This document shows positions 1 to 11,505 of a stretch of DNA of 64,000 nucleotides, piece after piece. The translations under genes and the position numbers were made by a program. The notes under the pieces were generated by a model that had not been told where the DNA came from, ran no database searches, and saw only the letters and a list, made by a program, of their open reading frames with translations. The stretch comes from Albifimbria verrucaria (Eukaryota > Ascomycota > Sordariomycetes > Hypocreales > Stachybotryaceae): contig JAHREC010000011.1 of assembly GCA_020081605.1 (NCBI GenBank), forward strand, positions 1,860,001 through 1,924,000, read 5' to 3'. Position 1 is the first letter of the stretch; each line of letters begins with the position of its first letter.

Positions 1-582
1 CTGCACGGTGCAAGGCGCAAGCAAGCAATTCTGCAGTTGGTCTTGTCCATCTTGGCCTTGGTTGCTCGTGGAGGGGTTGGGTGAGGAACGGCCGGTGGTG
101 GGTGGATGTTGGCGCAGGACCCAGCTCCAGAGAAAGGTGGAGGTTTGCCTACGGGCTAGCCTTAGCTACCAAAGCAGGTAGGTCGGTCCTACGACCAACA
201 CCGTATACACCATGTCTGATGGGAGAGTATGCTGTGTTGGGGGATTATTTTGCTGGGCTTCCATAAGATTGTTCATGGTAGAAGAGCTGTCGTAAGAGAG
301 CCGTGGTGCAAAATGTACAAAATACGTAGCCACGATAAGATAACGCAAAGTACAGTACAAGTACAGTAACTGGACCGTAGTAACGTCAACGGAACAGCCG
401 CCTTATCGAGGTTATTCCGCTCCCGCCGCCACCACCCGATAAACGTCACTCCCAGTCCCCGAGACACCTTCAACCACCCCATCACCAAGCTCAAGCTAAC
501 CGCAAAGAGCTTCAGCCTTGTTGACAAGGCCCAAATGTCTTGATTCCTTTCATTATCTTCAGCGTTCTTCTTCATTGCAACG
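1..582. other. Intergenic, upstream of the GID9 gene
   Basis: No convincing gene is seen. Short open frames lack ATG context and similarity that I recognise. The stretch just before the ATG at 583 is C/A-rich and is probably the GID9 promoter and 5' leader. A short run of repeated GTACAGTA-type units lies near 349-368. Confidence 0.5.
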
Positions 583-1922
583 ATGGCCGATCACGAGCAC
601 TCCACCATCAAGCATGGAGACCATCTACTGCTTGTAAGTCCCCGTCACCATCTTGACGCTCAGCCGCTGACCGTGCTTGATCTGACAGGACCAACCGCTC
701 CTCCGCTTACCCAACGAGCTCCTCCGAAAGAACTTCCGCTCCGCCCACTTCACCATCGAGAAAGATACCGCAGCGCTCAAGACACTGCTGAAAGACTCGG
801 CCACGGCCGCCGTCTCGGGCCGTGCTTCACAAGATGACGTCCTCAAGAACCTCGACGCCATGATCGCCCGCATGCGCGGTGTCCGCCGCAAGCTGGCCAC
901 CCACGCCGAGGAGGAGTCCCGGTTGCATGAACAGCTGGCCGCCCGCGTCACCCACCTCGACGAGCTCTACACTATGCGTAGCGTCGACGACGTCAAGTAC
1001 GAGGCCTGGAGCCGCAAACGTCTTGACCGTTTGCTGGCCGACTACCTCCTACGACATGGCTACAATGAGAGCGCCGGAGCTTTGGCAACGGATAGAGGCA
1101 TGGAGAACTTGGTCGATGTTGACACGTTCGTGAGCATGAGTCGCATCCGCGAGGCCCTCAAGTCCGGCAGCGCGACGGAGGCTCTGGCATGGTGCACCGA
1201 GAACAAGAAGGAGCTTCGCAAGATGGAGGTACGTCGTACAAACGAAAATGCGCTCGTCTAACCCGTTACCAAATATATAGTTAACAATACATCTCGCAGA
1301 GTAAACTCGAATTCATGCTTCGTTTCCAGCAATATATCGAGCTTATTAGGTCTCGATCCCCGCCAGAAACCGCCATCGCCCATGCCAAGAAGCACCTCGT
1401 GCCCTACCGGATAACATATCCTAAGGAGTTCCAGCAGGCTTGCGGTCTTCTTGCGTGCCCTCCAGACAGCCCCGCGGCACCAGCCTATGCCGATCTCTAT
1501 AAGTCGTCGCGCTGGCTCGATCTCGCCGAGCTCTTCACCACAACCCACAACAACCTCCTCGCCCTCCCTCCGTGCCTCTGCTGCATATTGCCCTATCCTC
1601 AGGTCTTTCTGCCCTCAAGACGCCGGCGTGCCACTCCCACAAGCCAGGCACCGCCGAGTCTGCTACCTCCACACTCGGCCACGGTGTCTGCCCCATCTGC
1701 TCCACCGAGCTCAACGACCTAGCGCGTAACGTCCCGTATGCGCACCATACCAAGAGTCATGTTGAACATGACCTTATGTTGCTGCCCAACGGGAGGGTAT
1801 ACGGCAAAGAGCGGCTTGAAGACCAGGCAAAGAAGGCTGGACTTCCTGGGGGCGTGGTCAAGGACCTGGTGACGGATGATCTATTCTCCACGGACAGCTT
1901 GAAGAAGGTCTACATCACCTAG
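583..1922 (+). CDS. FYV10: GID complex E3 ligase subunit Gid9/Fyv10 (MAEA family), one frameshift
   Basis: Subunit of the GID/CTLH ubiquitin ligase, which in yeast degrades gluconeogenic enzymes when glucose returns. Exons are 583-633, 689-1228 and 1300-1922. Introns are GTAAGT...ACAG and GTACGT...GCAG. The product is about 403 residues: an N-terminal helical part, LisH (about 126-152, containing [16 protein letters not shown]), CTLH (about 161-220), a CRA region, and a C-terminal degenerate RING ([12 protein letters not shown]...). The length fits the family. The frame breaks once at about 1562-1571, between LLALP and VPLLHIAL. Restoring one C in the C-run rejoins the family-like sequence. 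An assembly error is more likely than a pseudogene because both sides remain conserved. Confidence 0.9.
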
Positions 1923-2578
1923 TCCCGCTTAACCTACCTTTCTCGACTCTCACAGCTGTTCGGCGTGATGAGCTTGCTCGCAGGGATTTATGCTACAGCA
2001 ATCCAACCTGTGTTATGAGAGTGAGGAAAGACCTAATGGTTCTATACAGGACAAAATTGTGTGCTATTGCTATGCAGATGAAATGGCATCTTTGCTTCTT
2101 TTCGCTGCCTAGTTCGAAACATGGACGGAGTTAAAAGGGATTCAACGGCGGGAAAGGGTCGTCGGATGGCGTCTGGCGTGAAATTTTACAAGCATCTTCA
2201 TCCTCTGGAAGTCACAAAGCGATATAAGTTACTAGCAGATAAACCAAAGGTGATAAAAATACCAGAGCGTTGTTTTGCTCTTGTTCCCAATGTGCCTATG
2301 ATCGACTACCTATACAGTTACAGAGTGGTTTCCTACCCTCATGCTCAACCAGCAGAAGCAAGAACCCCAATTCCAGACTCCCGCCACTTTAGCCAGAGTA
2401 CCGTTCCTCGTTCCAAAACCATCAGCATACGCCGAGAACCAGAAACCACCAGCTTCTTTTCAGCCTGCGGTTTCTCACCGCAGGGCATAAAGAGGGTAAA
2501 TTTACGTCCCACGCAAACGAAGGCAAGTAAGAGGAATACATTTCAGCTCAGGGGTAGCCAGCATCCTTGTGCAGAACC
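1923..2578. other. Convergent 3' region between GID9 and CAF1
   Basis: This holds the 3' ends of two converging genes. An open frame from 2121 runs over this region into the antisense of the CAF1 tail and has no recognisable domain, so I do not call it a gene. Confidence 0.5.
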
Positions 2579-4116
2579 CTATCTGCTGTTGCCGGCAAAG
2601 GCGAAGTTGCCAAAGACACCACCGCCGCCACCGGGAGTCATAGGTCCCATGTTGGACATGCCGCCAGAGTTATGGGTCTGTTGCGCAGGAGTGGAGGATG
2701 CGAGATGGGCATTGCCGGTGTTTGGGGTGCTGGGGCGCCGTTCTGGTTGCCGTTGCCGTTGGAGTCGTTGCCTGCGTTGGCCTGGTTCATCATAGAGGCC
2801 ACCATGAGTCCAACATCTGGTATACCAAGACCCCACACCTTGCCAACGTGCTCGTCGGGAATCTCTCCATTGAAAATCTTGTCACGCATCTGGAAGAAGA
2901 CACGGCCAGTGAGGAGGGAGTCAGAGCCTGCTTGGTGAGCAGAGCCAACTCGCTTGACCTTGAGTGTCTCAGCAATATTTTCCAGACCAGATTTGTGCTC
3001 GAATTTCTGAAGAATCTCGGCGCTATTGGGGTCGGCAGGAGACAACACCCCTGGTTGTGAAGCCTGATGGCGTGCTTCATTAGGTGCTTCACGTCGTAAG
3101 TTGTAGGGAAGTAGAGCTTCATCTTGTGATCGAAATCGACCTCGTCGTTAGGCAGAGGCATGCAAATAAGTAGCTTGGTGAGGTATCCGAAATCATAGCC
3201 ACCGTGGAACGAAATCCACCTCACGTTATCGAAGCAGACGAGCCCAGATGGGATCAGTAACGAGGCGAACTCGTGAGGGTCGATACCGTCTCGTTCAAGG
3301 AGGTTGAAGTCGATGCCCGCCTGTTGGAGGGACTCGATCGACTTCTCGTTGTACATGTCGTCCTTCAGCGAAAACTTAAAGTTAAACTGCCAGGAGAACG
3401 GTAGAGGTCCTTGAGAACCAGCTCTCCTCGCGGCCATGCCGAGATCCACATCGGCAGCACCAGGTCTTGCCGGCGGAGTCTCGCCATCCTCGTTAAATAA
3501 CGTGATACCGATCTGGATGACCTTGAGCATATCCACGTTCGTTCGTAGGCATTGGTAATGATAATCGCTCTTTCCACGGAATCCACCCATCGGTCTCGAA
3601 ACAACACCAGGAAATTCCGTGTCCTTGTTCAAGTCAGTGAACCAGGTCCCACAGTCTTACACGACAGCCACCTACCATTGCGATATAAGGATACTTGTCG
3701 ACTAGGTCCCGCAGCGCTGCCATCTCCTCGTGCAGGTTGTGTTTCCAAACCTCTCGTATCCGCCCTTTATTCGGTTGCGCCCGCATCGTCGGGTGTTCCA
3801 TCAAGACTCCGTGCTGCACCGGGCCGCCATGCTGTTGTTGCTGCAGCGCCGCTGCCGCAGGGCCGTGAGCGAAGCCCATCCTGGCGCTCTGGCTACCGAA
3901 ACCCGTATCCGCGAAGCCTGCGGCTCCGTTGAGCCCTGTGGCGGCGAAGGCGTTACCGTTGGCGGCAGAGAACGGGTTCATCTGCGCATTTGCGTTAAGG
4001 TACTGGTTGACACCAAGAGGACCGCCCTGCGGTTGGCCATGGGACGGGAAGCCGGGTTGGTGGAAGGGAGCGCCGACGCCAGGCCCGGCGCCAAAGCCCC
4101 GGGGTTGCGGTGGCAT
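2579..4116 (-). CDS. POP2: CCR4-NOT deadenylase subunit CAF1/POP2, two frameshifts
   Basis: 3'-5' poly(A) exonuclease of the CCR4-NOT complex (CNOT7/8 family, DEDD superfamily), acting in mRNA decay. Exon 1 is 4116-3676, the intron 3675-3624 (GTAGGT...AAG) and exon 2 3623-2579. The product is about 348+147 residues. The N-terminal 110 residues are Gly/Gln/Asn-rich and low complexity. The nuclease domain shows DTEFPG across the splice junction (first D and E), the FHGGYDFGYLT block and AHQAGSDSLLTG with the last acid. The tail is Asn/Gly-rich and ends in FGNFAFAG. The frame is lost at 3048-3051 (CCCC on the + strand) and 2732-2735 (GGGG on the + strand). Adding one base in each run restores the family sequence. 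It lies divergent to NDUFB3. Confidence 0.92.
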
Positions 4117-4888
4117 GGGAGCGACGGGATATAGGAAGGGGTAGTAGCCGCTGAAAATAGGCGGAGGGTGGATGTTGGGCGAGGTGGCTGGCTCGCGCGG
4201 TTTCTAACGCGACGGGGAACTAGATGCTTGTCTGTCCAGGCGGCCGCGACGGCGGTGCATTGAGCGGGAGACAACGAATACTGCCAGCGATGGCGTGCGA
4301 TGCGACGGGGTGTTCCTCTGCTATCGCAGGTTCCGATGGGTCGAGGCTATGGATGCTGCAGGCTGAAGGAGGGAGGAGATAGCGTCGGTCGAGGCGGCTG
4401 AAGGGATACGCAGAGACGGAAGCCGGAAGTCAGGTATGCGGGAGCAGAAAGCCAATTCTGAGAGAGAAGCAATCCTGGTGACTAGTGGGATGAGACGGTG
4501 CGCCGAGTGTTAATTCTGTCGGATGGTGTTGTGGTGGTGGGCTGGTGGGGGAAGAAGAAGCACGGTTGGAGAGGTTTGATGGTTTTGGCCAAAGGTGGTG
4601 GTGGCACGAAGGCGTGTGACCGAATGGAGGTAGTAGGTAGTAGGTAGTTGGAGCAATCAGTGAATCGAAGGAGGAGCCCAAAGCCAAAGCAGGTACCTGC
4701 TTGGGCAAAACGCAAGGCAAGGCCAAAGGCAAGGCTGGACGTGCGTGGTCCGTGCGCGCACCGTGTCGGAGGAGCTGTGCTACTTTCTTCCGACGACACC
4801 ATCCTGACGGCGACACTGCTTCCACTCCCAAATCCTCCAATTGCCCGTTTGTTTGTGCCCCCAATCCACGAACAATTAACCAGGCGCA
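4117..4888. promoter_or_regulatory. Shared divergent promoter region of CAF1 (-) and NDUFB3 (+)
   Basis: About 770 bases separate the two outward-facing start codons, so the region must hold both promoters and leaders. It contains a perfect AGGTACCT palindrome at 4691-4698. Open frames here are low-complexity and unsupported. Confidence 0.5.
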
Positions 4889-5386
4889 ATGCTTGCCACC
4901 AGGTGAGTCTCCCAAGCTCAACGATGCCCTCGCCGCCGCTGCCATTGCCGCGCTGCCAGAGCCCCTCGCCGGGCCCAGCCTCGCCCTTCAATTGCGCAAC
5001 ATGATCATTGCTAAACAACATCGCTCCAAACCAGAGTACTACGAGCGGCCCACGGGTCCAAGCCCAACATCACCGGCTTCAACATCCGAGCCTTCAAGGA
5101 AGCCACCGGCAAGCCCTGATACGACCCCTGGGAGCGAACGTTCGTCCTCCCCTTCACGCCGTGGAGATGCTCACGCAACCAAGCATCGGCCCCCGACAGC
5201 TCGTGCTAACCCTTTGCTAGTGAGGCCTGGCGATACGAGGGCCCTTTCACCCGATGGAACCGCTTTAAGGGTGCCCTGCCCGGCTTCGGCACCGCCTCCG
5301 TCGCTTTCGCCGGATACTGCGCCTACGAGTACTTTTTCCTTGAAGACGAGCACCACGGCGACAGCCACGGCCTGTCACACCACTAA
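4889..5386 (+). CDS. NDUFB3: NADH:ubiquinone oxidoreductase B12 subunit (NDUFB3), with an in-frame TGA
   Basis: Accessory single-span membrane subunit of mitochondrial complex I. Exons are 4889-4902, 5035-5139 and 5221-5386, giving 94 residues. The first intron is GTGAGT...CAG with TTGCTAAAC as branch point. The second starts with the weak donor GTTCGT but has a perfect TGCTAAC branch point and TAG acceptor. The family signature is the run after intron 2: EAWRYEGPFTRWNRFKGALP, then an Ala/Gly-rich membrane segment and a His/Asp-rich tail ending GLSHH. The upstream half carries NITGFN and YDPWER. Between them codon 5117-5119 is TGA where an arginine (CGA) or tryptophan (TGG) codon is expected. 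Frames are otherwise intact, so a single substitution, real or from sequencing, is the likely cause. Confidence 0.85.
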
Positions 5387-5952
5387 ATGCTGGACTTGAG
5401 GGGAAAAGAAGACAGGGGGCGAAGTGAGCGAATAGAAGGCGTGTGTGCCATTTGTACATATATCCATTAGCCGGAGATTATGGCCCAGGCTACGGGTTCG
5501 GTCAATTGAGTTCTTTAAAGAAATCGGGGTTTCCTAACGACATGCTTGAATACGTGTGCAGGAGTGAGTGACTATGGCCTTTTGGTGATACGGGATGTGA
5601 GCATCAGGAGCGAACACAGCAACATTTACAAAGACGTCTACACATCAACTTCAACAAACAGATGTATGAGCTTTAGCAGGCGCACGCTGCTGGGCTAGCT
5701 TTTGAAAGTTGACGACAACACGCATCCACGTACGAGAAGAGACAAGTATTCAATTGATATGTTAATTTGGTATTCTGGTATTCTGTTTCTAAATCCTAAA
5801 CCTAACCACAGGGGTAAAACCTCTCCCCAATGTCATGATATCATATGATTTCCGATTGCTCCTTAACCCATCTCTTCAACTCCAAGAAAGATTCCCAAGA
5901 CCGTAATGCCACGAAAAGTTCTACAGTTGGTCTGCACCCCGTAAGAGCTGTC
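5387..5952. other. Convergent 3' region
   Basis: This is non-coding sequence between the end of NDUFB3 and the end of the coiled-coil gene on the other strand. No gene or RNA is recognised. Confidence 0.5.
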
Positions 5953-7475
5953 CTAGAGGACGAGCCCGTTCACGGCATCTAATGCTCCTTCAACTGCTAC
6001 CTCTAGTTCTCCAACTCTTTGCTTTAGTCCTCTATTTTCGTCCTGCAATAAGTGGACCGTATCCCACGCCATGCTAGCATCGTAGCCTTGACAGTTCCGG
6101 CAAACATCAACACCACCTTGTGAAGCATTTGACTTGGAGCCATCATTTGACATCCCTCTCAGAAGCTTCTGCAGCGCATTCATAGGCTGCTGGGGAGACT
6201 TTTGAGGTGTGACAGGCTCCAGAGTCGCGGGTTTGGGTTGAGAGATTGGCCCGTCGTTGGTGCTGACGTCTGACACACTGGCAGCGATAGTTGGGCTGCG
6301 AGATCGCGAGAAGACACTGGCAGCTTCTGTGCTGTCTACATCGGTATCGAAGCTTTCACCACTCTTTCTCCACTTTGTCCGCTGATCTTCCTCCACTCCC
6401 ATATCCTCGGACGTGGTTGAGCCATCAGGTGTAGCATCACCCTTGCTTCGGGCCTGGCCTTCTTCCATCCGTAATTTCTTTTCCTTGTTGAGCTCCTCCA
6501 TCAACGCCTGCATGATAGACTCCTGCTCTGTGGCCTTCCTAGCCATTTCTTCCAACTGCAGCTTCAGATGATGGGCTCGCATGTCGGCTTCAACTTTGCT
6601 CTCGGATTCCGTCTCATGCTCAGCCTTGGCGTCTTTCAAAGCAATCGTGCGTTGTTGGTAAGCAGTCTGATATCTTTGTAGCAGCCCTGTTGCCGTCATT
6701 TGCAGGTTCTTGAAGGCGGCAGGTGAGAATGTGTCCCGGTCTGAAGGCGGGCCAGAAGGGAATAAAGCAGCCTGTATGTCAAGATTGAGGAGCTCATCAT
6801 CTTGATTTGCGGCGGTTGTGGCGGAGGTGCGGCCCTTGAAAGCGGACATAGATGAAGTTATAAAGGAAAAAGGGCCCGCTGCTGGTGGTGTGTTTTGAGG
6901 GGTCGACTCTTGGCTGGTTTGTGATCTTGGTCTTCGAACAGGAGTACTTTCAGTGGAAGACGCGTTTCCCTGGGTATATCCTACTGCTGGGGAGTGCTTC
7001 CTCGTGAGAACCAAGTCGGCCGGCGGGCCTTGGAGGCGTCGTTGGTTGAGCCGGTTAGCTTTTTGTCACCGGTCAAAGACATGACGGGCGATCCCAGTGG
7101 CAGTGTCTGGGACGAGTCGAGCGAGTCACACGAAACGGAGCTAGAAGACAGCTCCGGCGGGTCGGTATAAGACACAGACTGGCGAAGAGGCGATCGGTGC
7201 TTGGTGGGAGAGCCAGGCTCTGCATTGAAGGGGTATTCCTTCCGTCGCGTCGCAGGACTCGCAGGTGGCGGCGTTGAAGGAGAGTGGTTGAAACTTGTTT
7301 GCACCTGCAACTGAGGATTCGTCTGAGGTGCAGAGCTTGAGCTCGACCCTTGAGGATGATCGCACCCCTGGACTGGGGTTGAGATGGGGCGGCCCTGTCT
7401 TGCGGCCGGTGCCAACCCGGCATGGCAGGCTAATGTTTCGAGTGGAGACGAGATGCTCTGATGGCTTAAAGGCAA
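5953..7475 (-). CDS. Uncharacterised coiled-coil fungal protein, 5' end unresolved, one frameshift
   Basis: I do not recognise the function. The readable product has a Ser/Pro/Thr-rich N-terminal half, a long charged helical segment (about nt 6700-6450) with heptad-like Leu/Met/Gln spacing typical of a coiled coil, and a C-terminal CRNCQGYDAS segment. It ends in a second short coiled coil, LLQDENRGLKQRVGELE. The frame breaks at 6989-6992 (GGGG on the + strand). Adding one base joins WFSRGSTP to AVGYTQGN. The open frame starts without an ATG at 7475, so the true start is probably in an upstream exon between 7480 and 8300. A candidate first exon (ATG at 8298, followed by GTACCT) is only a guess. 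Confidence 0.6.
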
Positions 7476-9939
7476 ATGAGGAAGCTATTAATTTTAGGGC
7501 CTTCTGCACCGAGAGGATTGGCGGCGCTGCTTGTGACAGGTGTAGGTTCCCTAGCTCCAACAGGCGGCCAGCGTTGCTGTAGGATGGAGGCGAGATTGAG
7601 GCGCGACAGCTTTATGTATCTCCCCCACCATCAAAAGGCCGGTAGATGACTTGGAGAGGCAGGGAACGATGTCGTCAGTCAGTAAGCAGTTAATCTAGCT
7701 GCTCAACAAGACGAGGAGGCCGGGCCGAGACGCCTGGACCGGAAGGTCATGTAGTGCGAGCTTGTGTGTGCGGGCCGGCGCTGTTGGGTGTTGGGTGTTG
7801 GGTCGGAAACGTCGTCGAGATCAGAGGGTGTTCCCGTGCAGCACGCGGCCAGCAGATTCCCCTTATAGCAGGTCGCGCGACGACGACAATGACGGAGCAA
7901 CGGGTCTCAGACGGCGAGGCGGGTCAGGCATGCATAGCCAGGGCACGGAATGCTGATTGCGGGGAGACGTTGCCAACCCGTGGCCGGGCGAGGCGACAAT
8001 GAAGCCGAATTCGGTGGGCGAGCGAACTAGACAATGGGGTTGTCGGCGGCGCTGCAACCAAGCATGGCACTGGGGAAGTCTCAGTTGGTGCGTTCGATGT
8101 GTCTGCTGGTGGTTGGTGACTGGAGGTTTTGGTAACAAGAAGACGAAGACGATTGCGGTAAGTGACTGGCAGGGACGCGACGGAAGCACATGATATGGCA
8201 TGACAGACAAGGTACCTGGATGTGTTGATCGACCAGACCTTCCAATCCAGTAATGCGAGATTCATGCAACTCCGCACTTTGCAATCTATTTTGCCCATTT
8301 CCTCACTCGACCCTTGTCAGCGCACCATCAGGGCCCCTCTCCAGTGGTAGCCAAAAAGCAAGTCGAATCGACGAGCCAAGCCATCGTTAAGAGAGGGCCC
8401 TCATGCGGGGATCTTTAGGTCTCACAGACGCTGCCACAGGTGCACCATCCACCGCTAAAACCTACCCACATTCACAGGCACAGAAGCGAGATGCATTTTT
8501 CCTGATATCCTGATGTCAAACGAAAAGAAAAAAATATGTACAATAAAATAAAAATAAAAGGCTAGCATTTGAAGAAGTAAAATTATCATGTACATGACGC
8601 AATATTAATTTTATTCACCTTGCGGGTATTCTTACATCGCCTCTACACTATCATGCATCCAAGGCAACCTCTATGGTCCGTTAACCGTCGCTTCCTCGGG
8701 CAACAACACCCCAACTATCAATCAAGCTCTCTCTAAATAACTCTACAATAAACAGGTTTCCGCTCCGCCGCTGCCTTGTTATCTCCCTCCTTATCGATTG
8801 TTCCTTGGCCCAGCTGCATTGTCAACAAAACAACACTGCCCGCAGCATGAAACGTGGCGCCCGCTGAAGAACTAGCTGGCTTACAAGGTGCATTTTGCTC
8901 GTATCACTCAACCATGCGAGGTGGCGTGTGAGTTGGTGATTCCTCCAATCTAGCTCTCGAACTCACTACACGGCGGTCCCGAATTCTTCTTGGTTCTAGA
9001 CCCTTGAGAAGGGGTTGGAGCCGTGGTACTGCAAAAGGCAATACTTCTGCTTCAATTCCAATAGTTCGGCCCTTGCGTCCTTTCAGCAAGGGGCTAATAG
9101 CTTTAAAGCGTGCTCCTAGCCATGACATAATGTATAGACAAGATGCCGTTTTGTGCCTATCCGTGTCTGTCTTACTTCATCGGCAGCCTTAATTGTGCGA
9201 CGCTACACCACGTTGTCCGTGGTTATTCATGCAGAGGTGCCACGAACCGTCATGCAGCCAGGCGCCACTTATACGTCCATCTGGAACATCGGCCTGTTTC
9301 TAGCAGGCAGCACAAAACAGATATCGAAATAGATGCCTCCTCTAGAATACAGGTTTCGACGTCATGGCCTAGACCGAAGAGGCTGTGATTCGGTTTCTGT
9401 AAATAACGGCGATAGATGCCTGCCGACCTACGTAGCATGATCTTGACTGAACAATTGAGTTCACCATGCCTCATGCTAGAAACAATAGGGACAGCCCAGT
9501 TTTTCCAGTTCGAAGAGAACCAATCTCCTGTCTCAGTTGTTGCATGGACTAGTACCAGCATAAGCGCACATTAGCCTTGAGCAAGCCAGGGCTGTGCTAT
9601 GTATGCAGCATGACTACAAGTCACTATTCAAGCAGTGGTATCGTCTGTACTCACTCATTCACGAGCAAGAGCGAAGACACTGGCGTCAAGAGCGAAGCCC
9701 AGTGTCACCACGGTACCGGAAATCTTCCAAGGTCACATCCAGCTAAATCGACGGTCTGCGAAACAAATTGTTCATCATCATTTGTTTCTAACCATAAAAA
9801 CGCTTCAGCAAGACATGAACTGACATATTTCCAATACCATGATCCTAAGTACCACTCATATCTGCATAAAAATGTCCACGCATGGGTTTAGCCAATGTGC
9901 GCCAATTATAATAGTATCCCAAAAACTCCAACCATGAAA
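7476..9939. other. Long intergenic region, probably containing the 5' exon of the coiled-coil gene
   Basis: About 2.4 kb. The 7.5-8.3 kb part is GC-rich and probably includes the leader or first exon of the minus-strand gene. A perfect AGGTACCT lies at 8210-8217. From about 8.5 kb the sequence is AT-rich, with an A-rich block at 8518-8560. I see no supported gene at 8.6-9.9 kb, and the short frames there have no recognisable domain. Confidence 0.45.
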
Positions 9940-11505
9940 TCAACGCATTTCGATAGATGGGAAATATCGAGGCCCCGCGAACCCGCGTGCCATGACCGAC
10001 TGTATATCAATGTTGCTAGTGGGGTCATGGTGGGAGCTCCAGATCTTGAGCAGGATAAATCGCCCAGACACAGGCGGGTCAAAACGGATCGTACATTTGC
10101 TCTTCTTCTTCTCGATGAAGAATCGCGCATGGGGCACAAGCAGCTCCCCACCGACTGCACGGACGGCCTCTTGTGTTGCATTGGCGTGTGCTTCCCACGC
10201 CTCGGTAAGTGTCAAATTCGTCGTGTCGCGGTTGCGGCGCATATCATCTAAGAGTTCTTCTGATTCGAAAGGGTTGTGTTCATCAGAATCAGAGTCGGGT
10301 GTCTCAAATGGAAGGGAACCAATGCGGTTCGGTGTACGACGGAAGCCGCGTGGGCCCTCGGGCTCATCTTCCGCGTCGCTACATTCGGTTGTTATCCTGA
10401 AATCAGGTTGGTTGGCGTAAAACTCATCCGGCATCTGCGCCAGTCGATACAGTTCTTCGTCTTCGTCGACAGGACGGTATACATAAGTACGTCCAGACCT
10501 TCGACTAGTAGTGCCATCATCGTGATGGCGAATAGATAGGATGTGGCGAGAGTCCCTTTCATTGGATTCTGGCGCCTCGTTTTGTGTAAAGTAGGACGGG
10601 TCTCGTCGCCGGTGCGCGTACTGAATCTGGTATTGAGCCGTTCGGCTAAGCAATTCGTCCTGATCCATCGCTATGAAAACCATGCCTTCGCGCACCCTGC
10701 GTGATACTGTCAGTAAGTAGAGCCTATTAGATGCATCTTGGCAACCTACGGATGCGAGTAGTTCATTGAACCGGGAGCCTTGATGATCAGTTCCTGCAAG
10801 GTAAAGACTGTGGCTCCCTGGTGTCGCAGTACAATGTTGCACCGGTTGCCTTTTGTACAATAAACCGAGTTGTCGTCCTTCAAAATATTCTCCGCCGCGT
10901 AAAGTGTCTCGTTGGAGAACATGCCACCGTCACAGCTGACCATCTCCATCTGCAATTGGCCAGGTTCCACTTGGCCATATTTTCCATACCGGAAGCCTGT
11001 ATAACTAGGAACATGTTTCTCCGAATCCAGTTTCCGTCGCTTGCTTCTGCGGTTGTCTTCGGGGCCATCGTGGGAGCGTAGAGGAGGCGAGAAAGGCGGG
11101 GGCATGAGGGCGTTAGGTGGTTGTGCGTGGTAAGGTCCAGCAAGGCTCTGAGATGTGAGTTGGCTTCGTCAAGGGAACGGTCAAGATCCTCAAAATCAGA
11201 TGCACGCATCTCTACGTTGCGCAAGCGGTTTGCTCGAGTCGGCCATCCATTATCCGTGTTCTCAAACTCTTCAGTTCCCGTGTTACGTCCTTCCAAGCTG
11301 CGTATCCTTTCTGCCCGACGGTACGCTGCCGACCAATATCGAGGTTGGCCCTGAGTTCGGCTTGTAGATGGCTCAGAGTTGTCTCGTTGTCGCGGAGAGT
11401 TCAAGGTTCGAAGTGACGGAAGTCTAGGGGCCGGTAGAGGAGGAAATCATCTTGCCGGTCACGAGGACGGTGGCGGTGGGAGCCATGGCCCCATCTGCCA
11501 GACAT
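9940..11505 (-). CDS. Conserved fungal protein with possible discoidin/DOC-like beta-sandwich, two frameshifts
   Basis: Function not recognised. The ATG is at 11505. Exon 1 runs to 10750, the intron is 10749-10697 (GTAGGT...GCAG) and exon 2 is 10696-9940, giving about 504 residues. The N-terminal third is Arg/Ser-rich with a short helical segment. A nuclear-type basic cluster RRSKRRK follows. After that comes a well-ordered region with CNIVLRHQGATVFTLQELIIKAP, an acidic linker, and a terminal block KCTIRFDPPVSGRFILLK followed by IDIQSV. The alternation and the final block resemble galactose-binding/DOC folds, but that is tentative. The frame is lost at 11427-11430 and about 11117-11120. One base added in each run restores it. 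The high order of the C-terminal half argues for a real conserved gene. Confidence 0.7.

Noticed and set aside
2121..2795. 224-codon + strand frame at the CAF1 3' end
   Set aside because: Its second half is antisense to the real CAF1 C-terminus, and it has no domain.
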